DNA of 44,340 nt, from NCBI RefSeq assembly GCF_007991455.1, contig NZ_BJYJ01000029.1:1-44340 (forward strand), in the 5' to 3' direction. Within the stretch, counting starts at the first letter, position 1. Every line of letters starts with the position of its first letter. The notes under the pieces are model-generated. The model saw only the letters and a list, made by a program, of their open reading frames with translations, ran no database searches and had not been told where the DNA came from. This document shows positions 16,122 to 25,261 of this stretch, in pieces. Source of the DNA: Chryseobacterium hagamense. GTDB lineage: Bacteria; Bacteroidota; Bacteroidia; Flavobacteriales; Weeksellaceae. The position numbers and the translations under genes were made by a program.

Positions 16122-19100
16122 TTATTTGTTTTGCCTGCATCCCTGCTCTGCCATGGTCACCGTATGCTGCTTGGCCGAGACCAGGATCGATTTGGGATCC
16201 ACTTCGATTAAAGACTGTTTCTGTAAAGCATTATTCACAAATATTTTTATTTCACCGATATAATCCACATAATACAGTTGCTCCAGATAGGTGATGAGCT
16301 GGTTGACATTCAGCTTGATGTTAAAATCGATATCCCCGGATTCCGTAAAGGCCCATGGCGAGATGTATTTTTTAAGATCTTCGTCCAGCTGCCTGGTATA
16401 AAACGATTCGTCATACTGCTCAAAGAACCTGACGCCGGCTTCCACTCTTGCCTCTTTGTAATTCGGATTGACTACCTGAACCCCGACCTGCATCGCATTC
16501 AATTCATTGATGTAGGTCTGAATCCTGTTCAGGCTGGCCCTGCTGACCCTAGGCTGATAGACATCAAAAGCATTTTTGTTTTTGATATCCGGTACTACCA
16601 TCAGGGTAACGTGTCCCGGAGCCATGTAAGAGTTTTCAGAAGTATGGTTTAAACATTTCACCTTGAATACTTCCGGGAATTCCTGCAATACCAGATGTTC
16701 GTAGTCCCATTGCGTAACGGCCCGGTTCTTATGTCTCAGCCGCTCGCTGACCCTCCGGTAATATTCCGGATCGGTTTCCTTGTATTTGCCGTCGAAGGAA
16801 TTGTACGGCTGGCTCACCGATTTTACCTGGGGAACACGGGTGATCAGTTTCGTAATGGTATCGGCCGGAAGGCCGGTATTCAGATGAGAGAGCTCATTCT
16901 CATGGTTTTCAAATTCTGCCTGTACTGCCTGGGTGTAAATCCCCTGGACCTTACATACCGCGTCGTAGTTTCTCTCCGATTTGGCCCTGATCCATACCAG
17001 ACCGTCAGTCAGTCTCGTATGGCTGGTGTTGAGGTCTTTCGGTATTCTGAACCTGACAATACCGGATTCCAGGAATTTCCGGGTTTCGTTTTTCAGGATA
17101 TAATCCGATAGATCCAGCCACGTGTTTCCTGAAAGAATATGCCACCGGATGTATTCTTTTTCTTCAAAAGGATCTGCCAGCGCATTTTCGCTCCCTTCCA
17201 GCATCTGGATCAGTAAGGAAACCGTCGTTTGCGGCAGGGCTTCCAGGCCGATGTATAATTCGCCCCCGGTTTCATGCACCGGCACCAGGCCTGTGGTTTC
17301 AACTTCTTTTTCGTACTGCCCGAAAACGTCCTCATGGTAGACCTGCATTCCTGAATTTTTTGAGGCCTGCCCTTCTTCATCCCTGCTCAGGTAAGAATAG
17401 GCAGTTTCGTAAGCACTGTAATTCAGCTCGATATCTTCAGCAAACGGGATATACGGTTCGTTGGGGATCAGTTTGTTTTTTTCCGGATTGCTCGATAAAG
17501 CCAGGGTATAGAGTTTCGGATAAACATCCTGCAGGAAGGATTGTTTCAGTGTCACACGCAAAGATTCGGAAGTCCCCGGTTTACCGCTGATACTGCTGAC
17601 GGAAAAACAGGTCCTGTAAGAGCCTTCCGCTTTATCAAACAGTGTGATATCATGGGAGGCCGTATACCAGGTTTCTTTGTCCAACAGGCCGATATCCGCT
17701 TTAAAATAATCATCGGAACCTACGACCGAAGCACTTTTCAGGGCCTCAAAATCTTTTACGCTGATGTTCTGGTCCGGCTGAATCACGTATCCGCTGTACA
17801 GGTCCTGAAGGGAGTACGGTGCATTCTTCCAATTGATGGTAAGGTCTGCCTTCTGCCATTTTTTGGAGAACATTTCGGGATATTTAATATAAAAATTAGA
17901 ACCTTTAACGGGTTGTGCCGTAAACGGATAATAAGGCTTCCCCGAATTCAGAGCCCCGTTGTCATTTTCTATCTGTACGGATTTTATCCCTTTTACATCC
18001 ACCGATACTTCGATGTTCTTTACCGGTTTCTCCGAAAGGGCTTCGTAAACATCGTAATACCTTTGTCCTTCGATCATAAATCTTACCACCGGAAGGCCGG
18101 TCTGAAAATTTTCTGCAAGCACCTTTTTATCATAAGGCACTACGGCAGGATCATCTTTCAATAAAGTGAAAGACAGCTCCAGACGTGTGTCTTCCTTTTT
18201 CAGACATTTCAAAGCAAAGCCCGACATCCATTCTTTTTCGCCGCTGCAAAGCACCTTGATGTTGCTTTCGATGTCCTCATTTGAAAGGTCCTGCAGTTTC
18301 TGCGCCGAATTTCTGTTGAACGTGATGGCAACTGTTACCGTTCTTTCGCCTTCTTTAAGATCAAATAAGGAAGATGCTATGGAAAAGCCCAGTTTGGCTT
18401 CCGGAAGTTCTTTGTAGATGGATCTGCCGGAAACGGTCTCCTCCGAGTTATATCCGAACGGCCACCAGTAGCTGCTGTCTTCCGGCAGCTTTTCGCCAAG
18501 GCCGTCTGCCGTAGCTGCTTCCGGAGCCATTTTCAGTTCCCTCTTTTCATCATCATTCAGGAAACTTTTAATTTCCGCAACTTTTGCCTGATTGGCCATA
18601 AGCTCCTCTCCGGTCTTGTAAATCCGTTTATTTCCGTCGGCATCTTTATTGCCATCCAGCAGGGTTCCGGCGGGAATCCTTTCCTGAAGAGCTTTTTTGG
18701 CCAGCTCGAAAATCACGTAGACCTGATCTGCCCTGGCATCATTCTTCTCAATCTGAAGGATTTCGTTGTAGTAAAAATCCAGGTGCCTTTTGGTCAGGTC
18801 ATTGAATGCTTTTTTGGAGAAATCCAGCAGTTTCAGGAAGCACACGAATAAGGTCAGGTGGGGCGTCAGGTTGCTGTCCTGTTCAAACCGGGAAATAAGA
18901 TCGGTAACCTGCTTCTTCATCTGTTTGTATTCCACGCTTTCCCTGCGCGGAACGGTTTGGCCATCATCACCCAGAAAGAAGTTCTCCCAGTTTCCTCTCG
19001 GTGTATCAGGATCATCTTTATGAAAATAATTGACATGCCTGGCAAAATTATTAGCAAACAACAGCCAGTCGAACAGATCGAAATCGTGCAATTCTAGATT

Positions 19101-19181
19101 GCCGGGATCCAATTCTGCTAAAAAGCGCTGCATTTGTGATTTTCCTTCGCGGTAATGCGAAAATGTATCTGTTTTTTTCAT
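16122..19181 (-). CDS. Baseplate J/gp47-like protein (Afp11-like)
   Basis: A 1019-residue protein. The N-terminal part (NLELHDFDLFDWLLFANNFA) is typical of the large eCIS version. The baseplate J-like core is near residues ~800-970: VPQVKSVSQPYNSFDGKYKE, then DPEYYRRVSERLRHKNRAVT, QWDYEHLVLQEFPEVFKVKC, and VTLMVVPDIKNKNAFDVYQP. The C-terminal domain has INELNAMQVGVQVVNPNYKE and a final ISPW segment. This protein is the main baseplate wedge component of contractile tails (T4 gp6 and Mu gp47 relatives). The start is about 90 bases after the gp25-like gene, and the next baseplate gene follows after 15 bases. Confidence 0.88.
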   Translation of the reverse strand: MKKTDTFSHYREGKSQMQRFLAELDPGNLELHDFDLFDWLLFANNFARHVNYFHKDDPDTPRGNWENFFLGDDGQTVPRRESVEYKQMKKQVTDLISRFEQDSNLTPHLTLFVCFLKLLDFSKKAFNDLTKRHLDFYYNEILQIEKNDARADQVYVIFELAKKALQERIPAGTLLDGNKDADGNKRIYKTGEELMANQAKVAEIKSFLNDDEKRELKMAPEAATADGLGEKLPEDSSYWWPFGYNSEETVSGRSIYKELPEAKLGFSIASSLFDLKEGERTVTVAITFNRNSAQKLQDLSNEDIESNIKVLCSGEKEWMSGFALKCLKKEDTRLELSFTLLKDDPAVVPYDKKVLAENFQTGLPVVRFMIEGQRYYDVYEALSEKPVKNIEVSVDVKGIKSVQIENDNGALNSGKPYYPFTAQPVKGSNFYIKYPEMFSKKWQKADLTINWKNAPYSLQDLYSGYVIQPDQNISVKDFEALKSASVVGSDDYFKADIGLLDKETWYTASHDITLFDKAEGSYRTCFSVSSISGKPGTSESLRVTLKQSFLQDVYPKLYTLALSSNPEKNKLIPNEPYIPFAEDIELNYSAYETAYSYLSRDEEGQASKNSGMQVYHEDVFGQYEKEVETTGLVPVHETGGELYIGLEALPQTTVSLLIQMLEGSENALADPFEEKEYIRWHILSGNTWLDLSDYILKNETRKFLESGIVRFRIPKDLNTSHTRLTDGLVWIRAKSERNYDAVCKVQGIYTQAVQAEFENHENELSHLNTGLPADTITKLITRVPQVKSVSQPYNSFDGKYKETDPEYYRRVSERLRHKNRAVTQWDYEHLVLQEFPEVFKVKCLNHTSENSYMAPGHVTLMVVPDIKNKNAFDVYQPRVSRASLNRIQTYINELNAMQVGVQVVNPNYKEARVEAGVRFFEQYDESFYTRQLDEDLKKYISPWAFTESGDIDFNIKLNVNQLITYLEQLYYVDYIGEIKIFVNNALQKQSLIEVDPKSILVSAKQHTVTMAEQGCRQNK

Positions 19182-19270
19182 TAGTTTATAGTTATATTTC
19201 GATGGTCAGATGCAATACTTCATGTCATGTGAGATGGTATACAACATGGCTACAGACCTCCCGGCTTCAT

Positions 19271-19681
19271 TTATATTTCGGTAGCTTCTCCTTTGTAGAA
19301 GGGGAAAACCATATTGCTTCTGGTATTGGTGTTTCTTACTTCATAGTCAATTTTTATCAGTATTTCCCCGTGAAGTTCCTCCTGGGAATCGATGTCGATA
19401 TTCAGAATATTGATCCTGGGTTCATGATATAAAATGGCACGCTCGACGATCCCTTTCATCTGGGTGATCAGGGTAAGGTCCAGGGGCTTAAAAAGCATCT
19501 CCTGCAGGTCGCATCCGTAATCCGGGAACATCACCCGTTCACCGGGACGTGTGGACAGTAAAATAATAAGGCTGTTGTTGATGTCTTCCACATCGGTGGT
19601 CATTTTCAGGATTCCTTCCGTCTCATTGAATTCGGGGGGAAAGCTCCAGCCTGTTCCTAAGAAATCTGTATTTATATTCAT
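19271..19681 (-). CDS. GPW/gp25-like baseplate protein (Afp9-like)
   Basis: The protein has 136 residues, the usual size for gp25-like baseplate wedge proteins. The core LSTRPGERVMFPDYGCDLQE contains the family's RPGER motif, which in T4 gp25 and T6SS TssE contacts the sheath handshake domain and nucleates sheath polymerisation. The start MNINTDFLGTGWSFPPEF and the end YEVRNTNTRSNMVFPFYKG also fit. It is preceded by a 133-base gap after the PAAR gene with no visible gene in it, and is followed by the baseplate J gene. Confidence 0.93.
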   Translation of the reverse strand: MNINTDFLGTGWSFPPEFNETEGILKMTTDVEDINNSLIILLSTRPGERVMFPDYGCDLQEMLFKPLDLTLITQMKGIVERAILYHEPRINILNIDIDSQEELHGEILIKIDYEVRNTNTRSNMVFPFYKGEATEI

Positions 19682-19814
19682 ACGTTATTTGTTTTTATTG
19701 GATTAACATCCTTCCGGAACCCGGAACTTTCAGCCGTCCCGCCGTTCTTTGCGGATGTTTTATTTTGGTTTCAGATGATCGGTAAACAGCCGTTTCCCGT
19801 TCAGGAATATTTTT

Positions 19815-20105
19815 TTATCCGCCTATCAGAACCGTTGCTTCGCCTGCGGTAATGACGCCCCCGTGAGCGGTGGAATCCCCCATCCGTGCGGCTGGTTTTC
19901 CGCCGATCAGGACGCTTGAAGATCCTGACGCGATGGTATCCGGCGGACCGGTGCATACGGCCTTATCCCCTACCCGTGCGGCAGGCTTTCCGCCGATGAG
20001 TACCGTAGGCTCTCCTGCCGGAATAATGGGTCCGCCCACATGCGGAACATTTCCTGTCACCATCGGACAGGTATGCATATCTGTAATTCTTGCTGCCGGT
20101 TTCAT
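19815..20105 (-). CDS. PAAR-domain spike tip protein (Afp10-like)
   Basis: A 96-residue protein made of one PAAR domain: KPAARITDMHTCPMVTGNVP, then GEPTVLIGGKPAARVGDKAV, and a repeat of VLIGGKPAARMGDSTAHGG. Candidate metal ligands are His11, Cys13 and later His/Cys residues (CTGP, STAHGG). PAAR proteins form a sharp cone, usually with bound zinc, on the trimeric spike. The start is five bases after the VgrG-like gene. Full length, no extension, so no effector domain is fused to it. Confidence 0.95.
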   Translation of the reverse strand: MKPAARITDMHTCPMVTGNVPHVGGPIIPAGEPTVLIGGKPAARVGDKAVCTGPPDTIASGSSSVLIGGKPAARMGDSTAHGGVITAGEATVLIGG

Positions 20106-20110
20106 GGTGA

Positions 20111-21856
20111 TTAATTGATTTTTACCTGTGATCCTTTTACTACGGTTACCGCTCCGGATTTAAGCTCCGAGCCCGAGCTTCCTTCTGCCTTGAACTGTGC
20201 AGAAGCTTTTACACTCACATTGGTTCCTTCGATGCTGATATCGCCCTTGGCTTTGATCTTAATGTCTTTGCCGCTTTCCATAGTGATGCCGTCTTTATTG
20301 AGCGTCAGTTTGTTGGCATGCTCATCTTCAATTTTAACGGCATCTTCGTCTTCATTCAAAATTAGTTTTTTGCCTTTCGGGGTCTCGAGGGTATAAGAGA
20401 TTTTATCGTCATTGAAGATCATCTTCATTTCGCTCCGGGTGACGAATCCTTTTTCATGGTTGTCGTCGGAAGCGGTGAGCGGAGCCGGTTTGGCGCTGCT
20501 GTTCAGCATCCCGAGTACGACGGCGTCATTGGGATCGTCATTGATGAATCCGATGATGACCTCATCGCCGATTTCCGGCCTGAAAAACGATCCCCTGTTT
20601 TCTCCCGCATCCAGGGTGGCGATCCTGGCCCAGATTCCTTCTTCTTCGTTGTTGATGATCGGGATCTGTACCAGAATCCGGTCTTCACCATCAGGATCCG
20701 ACTCCAATTGGGAGACCACACCGATCTGCAGTCCGCTGATGGAAGGAATAATTCCGGAACCCGGCATTTCACTTACATCATAGGTTTCCGAAAACCACGT
20801 CGGCGAAAGCCCGAACTGGGCATCTACCAGCCAGTTGCCGTCGGCAATCTCATGACGTACGCCGGTGACGTATATTTTTCCGTTGAACCGGTTTCCTACG
20901 CCCTGAAGCGTCAGGGTAACGCCGGGCAGTACCGACGGGATTCCCTGGAACTTTACCCGTCCCCTGGTTTTGGCCAGCTGCTGGAAGGTTGCTTTGGCAT
21001 CGCCCCATTCCTGGAGTTCGCCCTGGGTAAGGTTTCCGCCGTGCTTAAGCTGCAGGTCTTCGATGCCGAAAACTTTGGCCAGCTCGCCCGGTGAAAGATT
21101 TCCGTTGAGGCTGATAGCAGGATCCTGAGCTTCCGCTTCCGTAAGCTCCTGATCGGTATAGCTCCATGTTTTGGCGGTAATTTTACTGAACTGGTCCCTG
21201 GCGTCGATCTCGCCGTCGAATTCATGGACGGAAGATCCGTACACCACCGTTTCCACTTCTTTTTTGCTGAAATCCGGTTTGGCAATTTTCACCGTTCCGT
21301 TTTCAACAAAGCAGAGTTTTCCGTTGGCCTGGGCGCGGGTCAGCATGAAATCCCAGTCGGAAGCCCGGTACTGTACCAATTCCTTATGTGAATTTGAAGT
21401 CGCTTCTACCTCAGCTTTTAACCCGCTGTTGCCGATGAGTTCTTCCATAACCCCGCTGTCTTTGCTGTCGTAGAAATATTTGCTTTTTCTTCCCAGCGTC
21501 ATTTTTACGGCTTTGTCCCGGCACTCTACAATCAGGTAAGAAGAACCGCTTCTTACTTTGATGTTATGTTTTACGACAACCCCTTTAAAAATCGTCTCTT
21601 CCTCGGAATGGTATCCGGCAGTGATCTCGATTTCTTTCCCGGGAATCAGCAGGTCTTCATTGCTCAGCTTGAAATCCTGTTCCGGCGCGCTGCCGTCCAG
21701 GATGGTAATACGGGCGTAGGGAATCCTGTTGATTTCTTTTTCCACGACAATATGGGTAATTCCATACCTGCCCGGCAGTTCCGTACCTCCGGACATTACC
21801 TTGAAGGTGATCAGGTCCGGGTTTTTTGCTGTCTGTATGTATCCGCTGTTGTTCAT
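20111..21856 (-). CDS. VgrG-like spike protein (Afp8/Pvc8-like)
   Basis: The protein has 581 residues. The N-terminal ~350 form the gp27-like hub (MSGGTELPGRYGITHIVVEK; YRASDWDFMLTRAQANGKLC). Next comes a gp5-type OB fold at ~390-460 (GVVSQLESDPDGEDRILVQI; ENRGSFFRPEIGDEVIIGFI; NDDPNDAVVLGMLNS). A C-terminal needle of beta-helix repeats follows (KLTLNKDGITMESGKDIKIK; AKGDISIEGTNVSVKASAQF), ending in KGSQVKIN, where PAAR would dock. Each trimer makes the piercing spike inside the tube hub. It starts one base after the LysM gene stop and ends five bases before the PAAR gene. Confidence 0.95.
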   Translation of the reverse strand: MNNSGYIQTAKNPDLITFKVMSGGTELPGRYGITHIVVEKEINRIPYARITILDGSAPEQDFKLSNEDLLIPGKEIEITAGYHSEEETIFKGVVVKHNIKVRSGSSYLIVECRDKAVKMTLGRKSKYFYDSKDSGVMEELIGNSGLKAEVEATSNSHKELVQYRASDWDFMLTRAQANGKLCFVENGTVKIAKPDFSKKEVETVVYGSSVHEFDGEIDARDQFSKITAKTWSYTDQELTEAEAQDPAISLNGNLSPGELAKVFGIEDLQLKHGGNLTQGELQEWGDAKATFQQLAKTRGRVKFQGIPSVLPGVTLTLQGVGNRFNGKIYVTGVRHEIADGNWLVDAQFGLSPTWFSETYDVSEMPGSGIIPSISGLQIGVVSQLESDPDGEDRILVQIPIINNEEEGIWARIATLDAGENRGSFFRPEIGDEVIIGFINDDPNDAVVLGMLNSSAKPAPLTASDDNHEKGFVTRSEMKMIFNDDKISYTLETPKGKKLILNEDEDAVKIEDEHANKLTLNKDGITMESGKDIKIKAKGDISIEGTNVSVKASAQFKAEGSSGSELKSGAVTVVKGSQVKIN

Positions 21857-21857
21857 G

Positions 21858-22577
21858 TTATCTAATTTTTTCTATAGGTGGAAAGTAGAGCTCATCGCCC
21901 GGCACCAATTGCCTGAAATTGATCAGGTTGTTTACTTTGGCCACTTCCAGGTAGTATTTGGAGTCGCCGTAAACCCGCTCAGTCATCAGGGGTAAAGTAT
22001 CGCCGTCCTGTACGGTTCTTTTGTGGGTGAGGTCAGGAGATTTTCTATCAGATTCTTTTGCTTCAAGCTTTGGACTGATTGATGTAACAAATTTTGCTTT
22101 ACCAATCGCTCTTAATGGTTGTCCCTCATTATTAAATAGTTTATATTCTATGGTAAATTCTGCCAGTATTCCTTTGAATTCAAAATCTCCCCAATTCAGA
22201 ATAACATTAAACGGTTTATGGATGGAGCCTTCAAGTTTACCTGTGGCTTCATAAAAGTCTTTGATCTGCTGGGTTACTGCTTTTTTCGCAAAGGACTTTC
22301 CTTTAATTACATTGATGAGTTTAATTCCCGAATTAGCTTCCGTAACCCCTGTGCCATCAAATAAAAATTCCAATTGAAGGTCTGATGAACGTGTTGCAAT
22401 ATATTTTGCAGGTGCACCAGCGGTTCCTATGGGCTGTTTAAGATCAAGCTCCGTCTTATAAGTCACAGAAAATCCTGTCGGGTTGATAAAGGCTGTGAAG
22501 GCTCCATTTTTTATTCTCCTTTTATAGTCAGAATCTTCGTAGGTCCCAATTGTCAATTTTTGAATTGCTCCTCTCAT
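21858..22577 (-). CDS. eCIS hub adaptor with LysM domain (Afp7/Pvc7-like)
   Basis: A 239-residue protein. The N-terminal ~170 residues form the tube-related domain of contractile injection system hub proteins (AIQKLTIGTYEDSDYKRRIK; NGAFTAFINPTGFSVTYKTE). A C-terminal LysM module at ~188-236 has VQDGDTLPLMTERVYGDSKY and LVPGDELYFPP. Proteins of this kind (T4 gp53-like or Afp7) link the tube-spike hub to the baseplate; here the LysM is thought to serve assembly rather than to bind the cell wall. Its ATG shares two bases with the stop codon of the DUF5908 gene, so translation may be coupled. Confidence 0.9.
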   Translation of the reverse strand: MRGAIQKLTIGTYEDSDYKRRIKNGAFTAFINPTGFSVTYKTELDLKQPIGTAGAPAKYIATRSSDLQLEFLFDGTGVTEANSGIKLINVIKGKSFAKKAVTQQIKDFYEATGKLEGSIHKPFNVILNWGDFEFKGILAEFTIEYKLFNNEGQPLRAIGKAKFVTSISPKLEAKESDRKSPDLTHKRTVQDGDTLPLMTERVYGDSKYYLEVAKVNNLINFRQLVPGDELYFPPIEKIR

Positions 22578-22738
22578 TATCTTTCTTTTTTACGGTGTTC
22601 TATATTGACGGCCTGCTCTACACTTTCGGTGACCGCCCGCATGATTTGCGTTTCATCTACCGAAGTGGCAGTTGACGCTGCGGCGGCTTGTTCGTCCACA
22701 TTTATTTTAATGTGGAGCTCTTTTATTTCTATTGGCAT
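22577..22738 (-). CDS. DUF5908-family small protein
   Basis: A 53-residue protein, MPIEIKELHIKINVDEQAAA at the start and EHRKKER at the end. The opening MPIEI(K/R)ELHIK is the hallmark of DUF5908, small proteins found in Bacteroidota contractile injection loci. Function is unknown; a chaperone or small baseplate part is possible. Its stop overlaps the LysM gene's start (TAATG), which supports both calls. Confidence 0.85.
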   Translation of the reverse strand: MPIEIKELHIKINVDEQAAAASTATSVDETQIMRAVTESVEQAVNIEHRKKER

Positions 22739-22940
22739 TTCGTTTCGTTTTTAATTGATTTTTAATAAATAAATTACTAACAACCAATGGTTTAACACAT
22801 CTTTTTTTTTTAAAATCCGGGCCTATAAAGGGTGCTCAGTCCTGGCGGTACGGCCAGTCTGTTTGTTTTTATCAAAAAAAATTCTGGTAAAAATGATCTC
22901 TGCTGAAACACGCTTTATGTGCCCGGATCTGATGTAGAAA
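22739..22940. other. Non-coding gap inside the structural operon
   Basis: About 200 bases without a gene. A five-base inverted repeat CTGGC/GCCAG (about 22834-22850) and an A/T run lie here. It may be a processing or attenuation point that lets the tube and sheath genes upstream be expressed more strongly than the hub genes. Confidence 0.4.
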
Positions 22941-23408
22941 TTATAAGCCCAGGCTTGCCAGTGAAGAAGGTATCGTGAAATACCTGTATTTCAGCTCTAT
23001 GGTTTCAACGGCCAGTTTGCTTTCTTCCGCATTGAATTCCGATACTTCCCACCGTACAGGATAGGCTCCTACCACATTCCAGACCATTAACGGGGCCGTA
23101 GACTGCAGTCCCCCGGAAAGGGAAACGATCAGATCCCTGGGTTCAAACTCGAAGTTCTCCATCGCATTTCTGCACCAGCTGATCAATCCTGAACTGACGA
23201 GCAATCCGCGTTTAAGAACTAAGTTAGGGTACTTGGGACGCAGAGGAAGCTGATGGACGAACCGGTTTTCGCCTCCTTCGGCATATTCTTCAGTGGCAAT
23301 ATCAGTGGATAACCCGGATATGGATTGAAATCTGGAGTCAATACCCTCTGTGGTCGAGATCCCGTTAACGATAAAAGAGAAACTGGTGGGAGGATATAAA
23401 ACAGCCAT
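22941..23408 (-). CDS. Tube-initiator protein (Afp5/Pvc5-like)
   Basis: A 155-residue gp19-like tube-family protein. It begins MAVLYPPTSFSFIVNGISTT and has FQSISGLSTDIATEEYAEGG and YPNLVLKRGLLVSSG. It is clearly divergent from the two main tube proteins (MSTYPLVKFAFEVDW), as expected for the dedicated first ring that sits on the hub. It starts two bases after the stop of the preceding tube gene. Assigned to the Afp5-like role from length and divergence. Confidence 0.85.
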   Translation of the reverse strand: MAVLYPPTSFSFIVNGISTTEGIDSRFQSISGLSTDIATEEYAEGGENRFVHQLPLRPKYPNLVLKRGLLVSSGLISWCRNAMENFEFEPRDLIVSLSGGLQSTAPLMVWNVVGAYPVRWEVSEFNAEESKLAVETIELKYRYFTIPSSLASLGL

Positions 23409-23410
23409 GA

Positions 23411-23842
23411 TTAGTTATTTTCAATAGTTAAACCTTCGTGCGCGATTTCCAGCGTCTCCACCGCTACCTCATTTCCTTCCGCTTTAAGATCCGTCGACTG
23501 TAATTTCACAGGGAACGCATTCTTCACTTTCCAGGTTACGGCAGGTTCCCCGTTTTCATCAAGGAGAGAGATCGTAATGGATCTGCGCTCTACCGTATTT
23601 GCCTGCATGGTTTTGAACCAGGCATAAAATTCGTTGTCCGATTTGAACGTCCCTCTTTTAAAGGTAATGTTGCTGAACTTCTGCATGCCGGTCATTTTGA
23701 TCTTGCTGAAATCCGGGCTGGCTCCGTGTCTGTATTCGATGACATCGGTTTCGATATTTAAGCCCGATACTTCCTGGAATCCTACTTTGGTTCCTCCCCA
23801 GTCTACTTCAAAGGCAAACTTTACTAATGGATATGTACTCAT
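23411..23842 (-). CDS. Inner tube protein, copy 2 (gp19-like, Afp1/Pvc1-like)
   Basis: A 143-residue tube protein: MSTYPLVKFAFEVDWGGTKV, GFQEVSGLNIETDVIEYRHG, MQKFSNITFKRGTFKSDNEF. Hexamers stack inside the sheath and carry or line the cargo path. It is a near twin of the tube protein at 25262, differing mainly at the NITFKRGTFKSD segment and the last residues, and shares a 158-base identical DNA tract with it. Both genes are preceded by a similar A/T-rich leader. In AFP/PVC loci Afp1 and Afp5 are distinct tube proteins; the near-identity of these two points to a recent duplication or gene conversion. Confidence 0.93.
   Translation of the reverse strand: MSTYPLVKFAFEVDWGGTKVGFQEVSGLNIETDVIEYRHGASPDFSKIKMTGMQKFSNITFKRGTFKSDNEFYAWFKTMQANTVERRSITISLLDENGEPAVTWKVKNAFPVKLQSTDLKAEGNEVAVETLEIAHEGLTIENN
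23481..23638. repeat. 158-base identical tract shared by the two tube genes, copy A
   Basis: This tract is identical base for base to 25338-25495, while the flanking parts of the same genes carry many differences, including at synonymous positions. Such a sharply bounded identical block inside paralogues is the usual mark of gene conversion. Confidence 0.85.
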
Positions 23843-23884
23843 TTTTTTTAATTTAATTTTGGTTGATTTTTTTTAGGTTAAAGC

Positions 23885-25243
23885 TTAGGCTTCCTGCAGC
23901 TTGTGAGAGAAACGGAGAATAATAAATTCCGCAGGACGAACCGCAGCCATCCCTACTTCAATGATCATCCTTCCTTCCAGGATATCCTGGGCAGACATGG
24001 TTTTGTTTAAGCCTACGCTTACATAATATGCTTCTTCAGGCTTGCTTCCGGCCAAGGCTCCGTCTTTCCACTGTTCGTTAAGGAAATTCTCGATCATTGC
24101 CTGTACCTTTACCCAGGTATTGGCTGTATTGGCTTCGAAAACAAAACGCTCGGTGGATTTCTTCACGGATTCCTCCACCATGTTGAAGAAACGCCTTACC
24201 GACACATACCTCCACTCGTTGCTGTTGCCGTCTAATGTTCTTGCCCCCCAGACCATCGTGCCTTTACCGGCAAACGTTCTGATCGCATTGATGGATTTTC
24301 CGGAGGACGGATCTATATTCAGGTTATCCAGATCATCAGGAGAAAGTTTTTCAACCGGCTCTACCACGTAGTTCAGTCCTACATTCGCCGGCGCCTTGAA
24401 TACGCCGGAAGTACTGTCTACTTTGGCATAAACCCCTGCGATTGATGACGATGGTGATACAACAACACCTTTAGAAGCAATTACGTTTTTAGCTTGGTTA
24501 TAAAGTGCTGAACTTTTTGTTTTTAATGCGTTCAGATCGGCAGCAGGCGATGCAACGGCCACAGCCACTCCTGAAGTATTCGTTTCTTTATAGCTTGTGA
24601 TGAGAACGTCTTTATCCTCAAAGCTGTAACTTAAAACCGTTTCCAGTTTCGGGTAATAGGCCGCACCGTATTTTAAACCTGTTGCCGTAACTCCTGTTCT
24701 GAATTCAGTTACATTTCTCACAACATCCATGATGACAAAGCGGTCTTTCATTTCTTCTGCCTGATTCAATGCACTGTTGTACAAAGTATATGCATTTATA
24801 CCTAATGCTTCGGCATCCGGAAAAACGATTAATGTCGGCTCATCTTCTTTTTCCAGGGTATCAAGACCATTTTGGAAATCATTTAAACGTAAATTAGCCG
24901 GATAGCCTGATGAAGATCCCACTGAAACAATATAACATGGTCCTCCACCGTTTGCAAAATACATCTGCATGGCATAATACATCTGAAATCTACCTAATTT
25001 GGTATCATCAAAATTTGCAGTAACTACATCATCTAAAATAGAAACAGTAATGGCTTCGCCTTCGTTCTTTGCTTTCCCGAAAAGCGCTTCGTATTCCAGC
25101 ATGGAAGTAATTCTGGTCGGTTCATTTTTCGGTCCTTTTTCCGTGTATCCGACAAAGGCAGGAATTGCCGTTTCTACCTGGGCTACGGATGGTGGGAATT
25201 TTGTGATTTCTTCCACATACACTCCCGGTGTTTTGTAATTCAT
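23885..25243 (-). CDS. Contractile sheath protein, shortest copy (Afp2-like)
   Basis: A 452-residue phage tail-sheath family protein. The N-terminal arm MNYKTPGVYVEEITKFPPSV and the C-terminal RPAEFIILRFSHKLQEA are the strands that interlock between sheath subunits. Core motifs include VETAIPAFVGYTEKGP, GGGPCYIVSVG, TFAGKGTMVWGARTLDGNSN, WRYVSVRRFFNMVEESVKKS and EEAYYVSVGLNKTMS. It is the most compact of the three sheaths and so probably the main sheath subunit. It sits between the two near-identical tube genes. Confidence 0.95.
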   Translation of the reverse strand: MNYKTPGVYVEEITKFPPSVAQVETAIPAFVGYTEKGPKNEPTRITSMLEYEALFGKAKNEGEAITVSILDDVVTANFDDTKLGRFQMYYAMQMYFANGGGPCYIVSVGSSSGYPANLRLNDFQNGLDTLEKEDEPTLIVFPDAEALGINAYTLYNSALNQAEEMKDRFVIMDVVRNVTEFRTGVTATGLKYGAAYYPKLETVLSYSFEDKDVLITSYKETNTSGVAVAVASPAADLNALKTKSSALYNQAKNVIASKGVVVSPSSSIAGVYAKVDSTSGVFKAPANVGLNYVVEPVEKLSPDDLDNLNIDPSSGKSINAIRTFAGKGTMVWGARTLDGNSNEWRYVSVRRFFNMVEESVKKSTERFVFEANTANTWVKVQAMIENFLNEQWKDGALAGSKPEEAYYVSVGLNKTMSAQDILEGRMIIEVGMAAVRPAEFIILRFSHKLQEA

Positions 25244-25261
25244 TTGTTAAATTTTTTTAAA